A stretch of 64,000 nt of DNA, taken from the NCBI RefSeq assembly GCF_003721565.1, contig NZ_RJJE01000001.1, forward strand, positions 186,001 through 250,000, written 5' to 3'. The notes under the pieces were generated by a model. That model saw nothing but the letters and a program-made list of their open reading frames with translations. It ran no database searches and was not told the origin of the DNA. Position 1 is the first letter of the stretch. Each line of letters starts with the position of its first letter. Shown here piece after piece: positions 61,030 through 64,000 of this stretch. This DNA comes from Rufibacter immobilis. Its GTDB lineage: Bacteria > Bacteroidota > Bacteroidia > Cytophagales > Hymenobacteraceae. A program made the position numbers and the translations under genes.

Positions 61030-62364
61030 TTAGTTGAACGCAATGCTGCCGTACCTGCTAGACACGTTCACGGACCCTTTGGGCGATGCTTTCCCGTACT
61101 TGCCTTTATAGGTGCTGGAGGTGTTCCGGACTTCCTTGAAGCTGAAGTCGGCCAGGTCTTGGTTCATTTTCAGGCTTCCGTAGTGCGTGTCCACCTCAAA
61201 ATTGAAGGCCGAGTTATCGGCGAAGCCCAGGGCCATGCCGGTGTAGCCGCCCGTCAGGTCCACTTTCCTGAAACCGCTGGCCACGTTGCTGATCTCAAAA
61301 CCGGAGCAGTACTTCACGTTGAGGCTCGCGGATTCGCGCAGGTTCCCAATCTTGATGTTGGAGTAGCTCCCAGAACCAGAAACCTGACTGGCGGAACCCA
61401 CATGGAAACGGGCGTCATAGCGGCTCTCCATGCTGAGCACGTCTACTTTGTCTATGCCGATGTTGCTGTAGGCGGTGGTGGCCCTGATGTCATCGGCGGC
61501 AGCCAGCTGCATGCTGGAGTACTTGAAATTGAGATTGCCGCCCTTCACGTAGGCCAACCGGCACTCGCCGCCGCTGTAGGCCACCGTAATGCTGTTTCTG
61601 GTGTTGTTGAGGCTGCCGGTGGTGAGTTTGGCGTATTTGAGCTCCAGCTCCGTGGGGCCGTCAAAATCAGGCAGTTGCACGGTTCCGTATTTGTTGCTCA
61701 CCCGCAGCGGATTGGCCTTGGGCATTCTCACCAGGTAGTTGATCTCAAAGCCTTTCTCGCTGCTGCTCCTGATCTGCATGGGCTCCCACTGCGTCACGAA
61801 GGAAATGAGGCCGCCGCTGCGGAGCTCGTTGATGTTGATCCGGTCCAGGATTTCCTGGGCTTTGGCTTCGGTCACGGCGCGGGCCACAATGGTCACCTCC
61901 ACGGCAATCTCGTTTTTGGCCCAGGTTTGCACGTCTACCCGGCCAAACTGGTTTTCTATGTTGAGTTTGTCTGCGCGGTCTACTTTGAAGCTGCGACTCA
62001 CTTTGCGGCTCTTGCTGTACACCTCGCCCGTGGTTTCTTGCGCCAGGTCTTGCGCCATGACCTGGGCAAGGTTGGGCAGAACCGGCAGCTCTGGCAGGTC
62101 CAGGTCTTGCATAGCGCGCGCGGGCGAAGCCAGGAGTTCGAGGTTTTCCACCACTTTCATCTCCCTGAGGTTCTCCAATACCTCCAAAGATTTGAGGGAA
62201 GACAATGCCTGCTCCACGTGAGCGGCTACCTCAGCCTTGGTTACGTGGGTGATGGCGTCATGGCAGGAAGGCGTTGCCGGCACATGCACGGTCTGCGCCT
62301 GGGCGGTACCTACGGCTGCGCAAAAGCAGAGGACCGGGAGTAGTTTAGATATTGGTAGTTTCAT
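61030..62364 (-). CDS. DUF4097-type secreted protein
   Basis: A 444-residue secreted protein, signal peptide ending AQAQ. A middle region (~120-440) forms the repeated beta-strand pattern of DUF4097 (adhesin-like right-handed beta-helix): NIENQFGRVDVQTW, VSNKYGTVQLPDF, LKYAKLTTGSL, FKYSSMQLAAADDIRATTAYSNIGI and SSRYGSIAF, with G-x-V/S-x-x-N type turns. Such proteins in Cytophagales are often paired with an ECF sigma/anti-sigma set, as here, and may respond to envelope signals. It overlaps the anti-sigma-like gene by 20 bp. Confidence 0.85.
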   Translation of the reverse strand: MKLPISKLLPVLCFCAAVGTAQAQTVHVPATPSCHDAITHVTKAEVAAHVEQALSSLKSLEVLENLREMKVVENLELLASPARAMQDLDLPELPVLPNLAQVMAQDLAQETTGEVYSKSRKVSRSFKVDRADKLNIENQFGRVDVQTWAKNEIAVEVTIVARAVTEAKAQEILDRININELRSGGLISFVTQWEPMQIRSSSEKGFEINYLVRMPKANPLRVSNKYGTVQLPDFDGPTELELKYAKLTTGSLNNTRNSITVAYSGGECRLAYVKGGNLNFKYSSMQLAAADDIRATTAYSNIGIDKVDVLSMESRYDARFHVGSASQVSGSGSYSNIKIGNLRESASLNVKYCSGFEISNVASGFRKVDLTGGYTGMALGFADNSAFNFEVDTHYGSLKMNQDLADFSFKEVRNTSSTYKGKYGKASPKGSVNVSSRYGSIAFN

Positions 62365-62938
62365 GACGAACGCGGGTTTGTTCTTTGCTTCTGTTTTCCA
62401 GTACCTCCAGCTGTTGGTTCAGGAGCGCAATCCTCATTTTGAGGTTATCGCTCATGGCCTGCAGCAGTACTTCTTTGTTGGGGGTAGTGTACAGCTCTTT
62501 TTTCAGTTCATTGTAAGCCGAGTCTAAATCTGCGAACCGGATGTCTCCGGCCCCCATGGCCTTCAACTCAGATTCTTTTTCCTGGATCACCTGCACGTAC
62601 TGGGTTTCTATCTGGCGCAGCTCAGGGGCTATTTTATCTAAGGTTACCGGCTGGGTGGCAGCCACTGAACCCGTTTGGTCTGCTGAATTGGAGATAAAGT
62701 ACTGCGCCGTAAAAGCCACCATCACCAGTACGGCCACGGCGGCGGCATACCGGAAGGCGGTGTTCCAGTTAAGGGAGAACACTTTGGCTTGGGCGGGCTC
62801 TGGCGCAACGGCCAGCATGGGTTTGCTGTTCTCCTGCTGCAGTTCGGCGGCTATGTCTTGCCACAGGTCTGGGCGCGGGGCGAAGGAGTCAAACTCATCA
62901 CGGTGGTCCTGTACAAAATCTTTTAATTTATCTTTCAT
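62345..62938 (-). CDS. Putative anti-sigma membrane protein
   Basis: A 197-residue protein with one membrane helix (~63-82) between a ~60-residue cytoplasmic N-terminus (KLKDFVQDHRDEFDSFAPRPDLWQDIAAEL) and a periplasmic coiled-coil-like C-terminus (RQIETQYVQVIQEKESELKAMG..., AMSDNLKMRIALLNQQLEVLENR). The place between an ECF sigma gene and an envelope gene, and the layout, suggest an anti-sigma factor; the family is poorly conserved, so this is inference. Overlaps the next gene by 20 bp, so translation is coupled. Confidence 0.75.
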   Translation of the reverse strand: MKDKLKDFVQDHRDEFDSFAPRPDLWQDIAAELQQENSKPMLAVAPEPAQAKVFSLNWNTAFRYAAAVAVLVMVAFTAQYFISNSADQTGSVAATQPVTLDKIAPELRQIETQYVQVIQEKESELKAMGAGDIRFADLDSAYNELKKELYTTPNKEVLLQAMSDNLKMRIALLNQQLEVLENRSKEQTRVRHETTNI

Positions 62939-62958
62939 GGCTATTGCTCTTTGTACTC

Positions 62959-62994
62959 GTTTAGGGGGTCTTTTTCCAAAATCAGCTTAAAAAC
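62959..62994. repeat. Dispersed palindrome, copy 33 (right arm decayed)
   Basis: Left arm GTTTAGGGGGTCTTTTT, right arm AAAATCAGCTTAAAAAC. The right arm lies in the last codons of the sigma factor gene. Confidence 0.6.
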
Positions 62995-63542
62995 ATCTGC
63001 TCCTGCATAAGACTCAACAATTTTTTGCGGGCCCGGCTGTACTGTGACTTAGACGTGGCCTCACTGATACTCAATATTTCGGCAATCTCGCCGTGGTCAT
63101 ATCCTTCCAGCAGGTACAGGGTGAGCACAACCCGGTATCCGTCTGGCAAAGACTGTATGGCCTTTTTGATGCTTTCCACTTTGTAGTCCATGTCTTCCTG
63201 GGCGGGGTCTGGGCCCTCGTCTGCGAAGTCCTGGTGGTCCTCCATAGGTTCTACCTGCAACCGCCGGCCCCGCACCTTGGTAATGGACTTGTTGATGACA
63301 ATGCGCTTCAGCCAGCTGCCAAAGGTGGAGTCGCCCTTGAAGGTGTGCAGCTCCCGGAACGCGCTCAGAAACGACTCCTGCAACACGTCCTCGGCCTCTG
63401 TGTAGTCATTGGTGATGCGCATGCTCACGTTGAACATAGATTTACTGTAGAGCTTGTAGAGCTCATATTGCGCCTTCCGGTCGCCCTCTTTGCAGCGGGC
63501 CACTATGTGCGCGTTTACGTCGGTGTATTCCAGCGTCTCCAA
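62982..63542 (-). CDS. ECF-type RNA polymerase sigma factor
   Basis: A 186-residue extracytoplasmic-function sigma factor. Region 2 (~18-85) has QYELYKLYSKSMFNVSMRITND, AEDVLQESFLSAFREL and WLKRIVINKSI; region 4 (~128-180) has LPDGYRVVLTLYLLEGYDHGEIAEILSISEATSKSQYSRARKKLL, both split in order. Regulated by the adjacent anti-sigma candidate, it would direct transcription of envelope genes, including its own operon. The start at 63542 follows a spacer of ~390 bp, with no exact -33/-7 seen. Confidence 0.93.
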   Translation of the reverse strand: METLEYTDVNAHIVARCKEGDRKAQYELYKLYSKSMFNVSMRITNDYTEAEDVLQESFLSAFRELHTFKGDSTFGSWLKRIVINKSITKVRGRRLQVEPMEDHQDFADEGPDPAQEDMDYKVESIKKAIQSLPDGYRVVLTLYLLEGYDHGEIAEILSISEATSKSQYSRARKKLLSLMQEQMFLS

Positions 63543-63931
63543 ATCGTTACCGGTTAAGGCTCATCATGATGGTAATCTAGTAACAGCATCTCACGGAACA
63601 ACACCAACGCCACTCAGAGCCTCCAGACTCTCCTTTGTTCCTATCTTCTATCCAAAAGACACGCAAAGTGGCTCAGGGTTGCACGGCGGTCCAAAAATTC
63701 GCCTTCTTTTTTATTCCCTTAATTTATTCATTTATTTCGCCAAGTTGCCACAAACTCCCGGCAAGCTGCTACTTACTGGCTCTCTGCTTCTTAGCAAGCG
63801 CAGAGAACTGCAGGCCACGGTGCCGCACGAGGCAGTGGAAGGTTGAAGACAGACGGCTATAAGTTACCTGCGGCAAAACAAACCGATGCCGAAAGAGAGA
63901 AAGCCAGCCCGAAGGATGATGGAAAAGGAAG
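63543..63931. other. Spacer upstream of the ECF operon
   Basis: No credible gene: short frames on the plus strand have no coding character. It should hold the ECF promoter, but no exact consensus box is seen. Confidence 0.45.
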
Positions 63932-64000
63932 TTAAGCCCTGGGGGTCCTGGCTTTGAAGGACCAGGTAATCCGGAAGCGGGCTACTTCTTCGCCCTGCTC
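63932..64000 (-). CDS. Partial gene entering from the right (C-terminus)
   Basis: A minus-strand frame open to the window edge, with 22 codons then TAA: EQGEEVARFRITWSFKARTP and two more residues. The alternating RFRITWSF looks like a final outer-membrane beta-strand, but the piece is too short to name. It would be a gene upstream of the ECF operon on the same strand. Confidence 0.4.
   Translation of the reverse strand, partial: EQGEEVARFRITWSFKARTPRA

Noticed and set aside
61159..62343. Long plus-strand open frame (394 codons) opposite the DUF4097 gene
   Set aside because: Antisense to a protein with signal peptide and repeated strands; His/Val/Gly-rich composition is a shadow signature.

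Overview
The window is a 64-kb piece of a Bacteroidota chromosome, most likely order Cytophagales and family Hymenobacteraceae (the genus is not fixed by anything here). Reasons: a SusC/SusD pair, DUF1735, DUF3108 and DUF4097 proteins, PpiC-type isomerases and a Bacteroidota-style guaB and recA; promoters of the -33 TTG / -7 TAnnTTTG type instead of sigma-70 boxes; few Shine-Dalgarno sequences; and genes of moderate GC set in AT-rich spacers.

Layout. 0.7-13.4 kb: cell-wall and envelope genes (class A PBP, lipoprotein amidase, class D beta-lactamase, outer-membrane barrels, PAP2 phosphatase) mixed with NAD salvage (NadR-like kinase, PnuC), an aldose epimerase and a rhodanese. 13.6-18.3 kb: guaB, then a partner-switching signalling module (membrane SpoIIE-type phosphatase, STAS antagonist, HATPase kinase). 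18.5-24 kb: two periplasmic peptidyl-prolyl isomerases, one with an OmpA-like insertion, plus a MoxR ATPase. 24-33.6 kb: the TIGR02588/TIGR02587 membrane pair, a GNAT enzyme, a barrel protein, recA, a DUF3108 protein, a PhoB/PhoR-like two-component system and a pseudouridine synthase. 34-37 kb: rplM-rpsI-rpsB-tsf. 37-40.3 kb: NDH-2 and an esterase.

40.5-57.2 kb is a sugar-utilisation locus. It holds a LacI-type regulator, SusC/SusD, two exonuclease-endonuclease-phosphatase (EEP) lipoproteins (one with altered catalytic residues), a GH20 hexosaminidase, a GH109-type enzyme, a CBM9-like protein, an N-acetylhexosamine-kinase-like enzyme, a sugar nucleotidyltransferase and an SDR. Together these suggest release of terminal N-acetylhexosamines, 1-phosphorylation and nucleotide activation. 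The susC promoter region and the nucleotidyltransferase promoter region, 14 kb apart, each carry two near-identical TGTGTTCGAACACA palindromes with centres exactly 31 bp apart, a probable regulon signature of the LacI protein. 57.3-64 kb: a second STAS-like protein, a membrane MutS-like ATPase, RidA, a DUF4097 / anti-sigma-like / ECF sigma operon, and the tail of a gene running off the right edge.

The most striking feature is a dispersed palindrome in at least 33 intergenic places. Its core is 36 nt: GTTTAGGGGCTGTTTTT, two bases, then the reverse complement. Copies carry paired compensatory changes, and ten copies have locus-specific flanks that are themselves complementary, extending the hairpin by 4 to 17 bp on each side. 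The best copies lie just after stop codons or between convergent genes. I know of no named element that it matches. It is absent inside the sugar and ribosomal operons.
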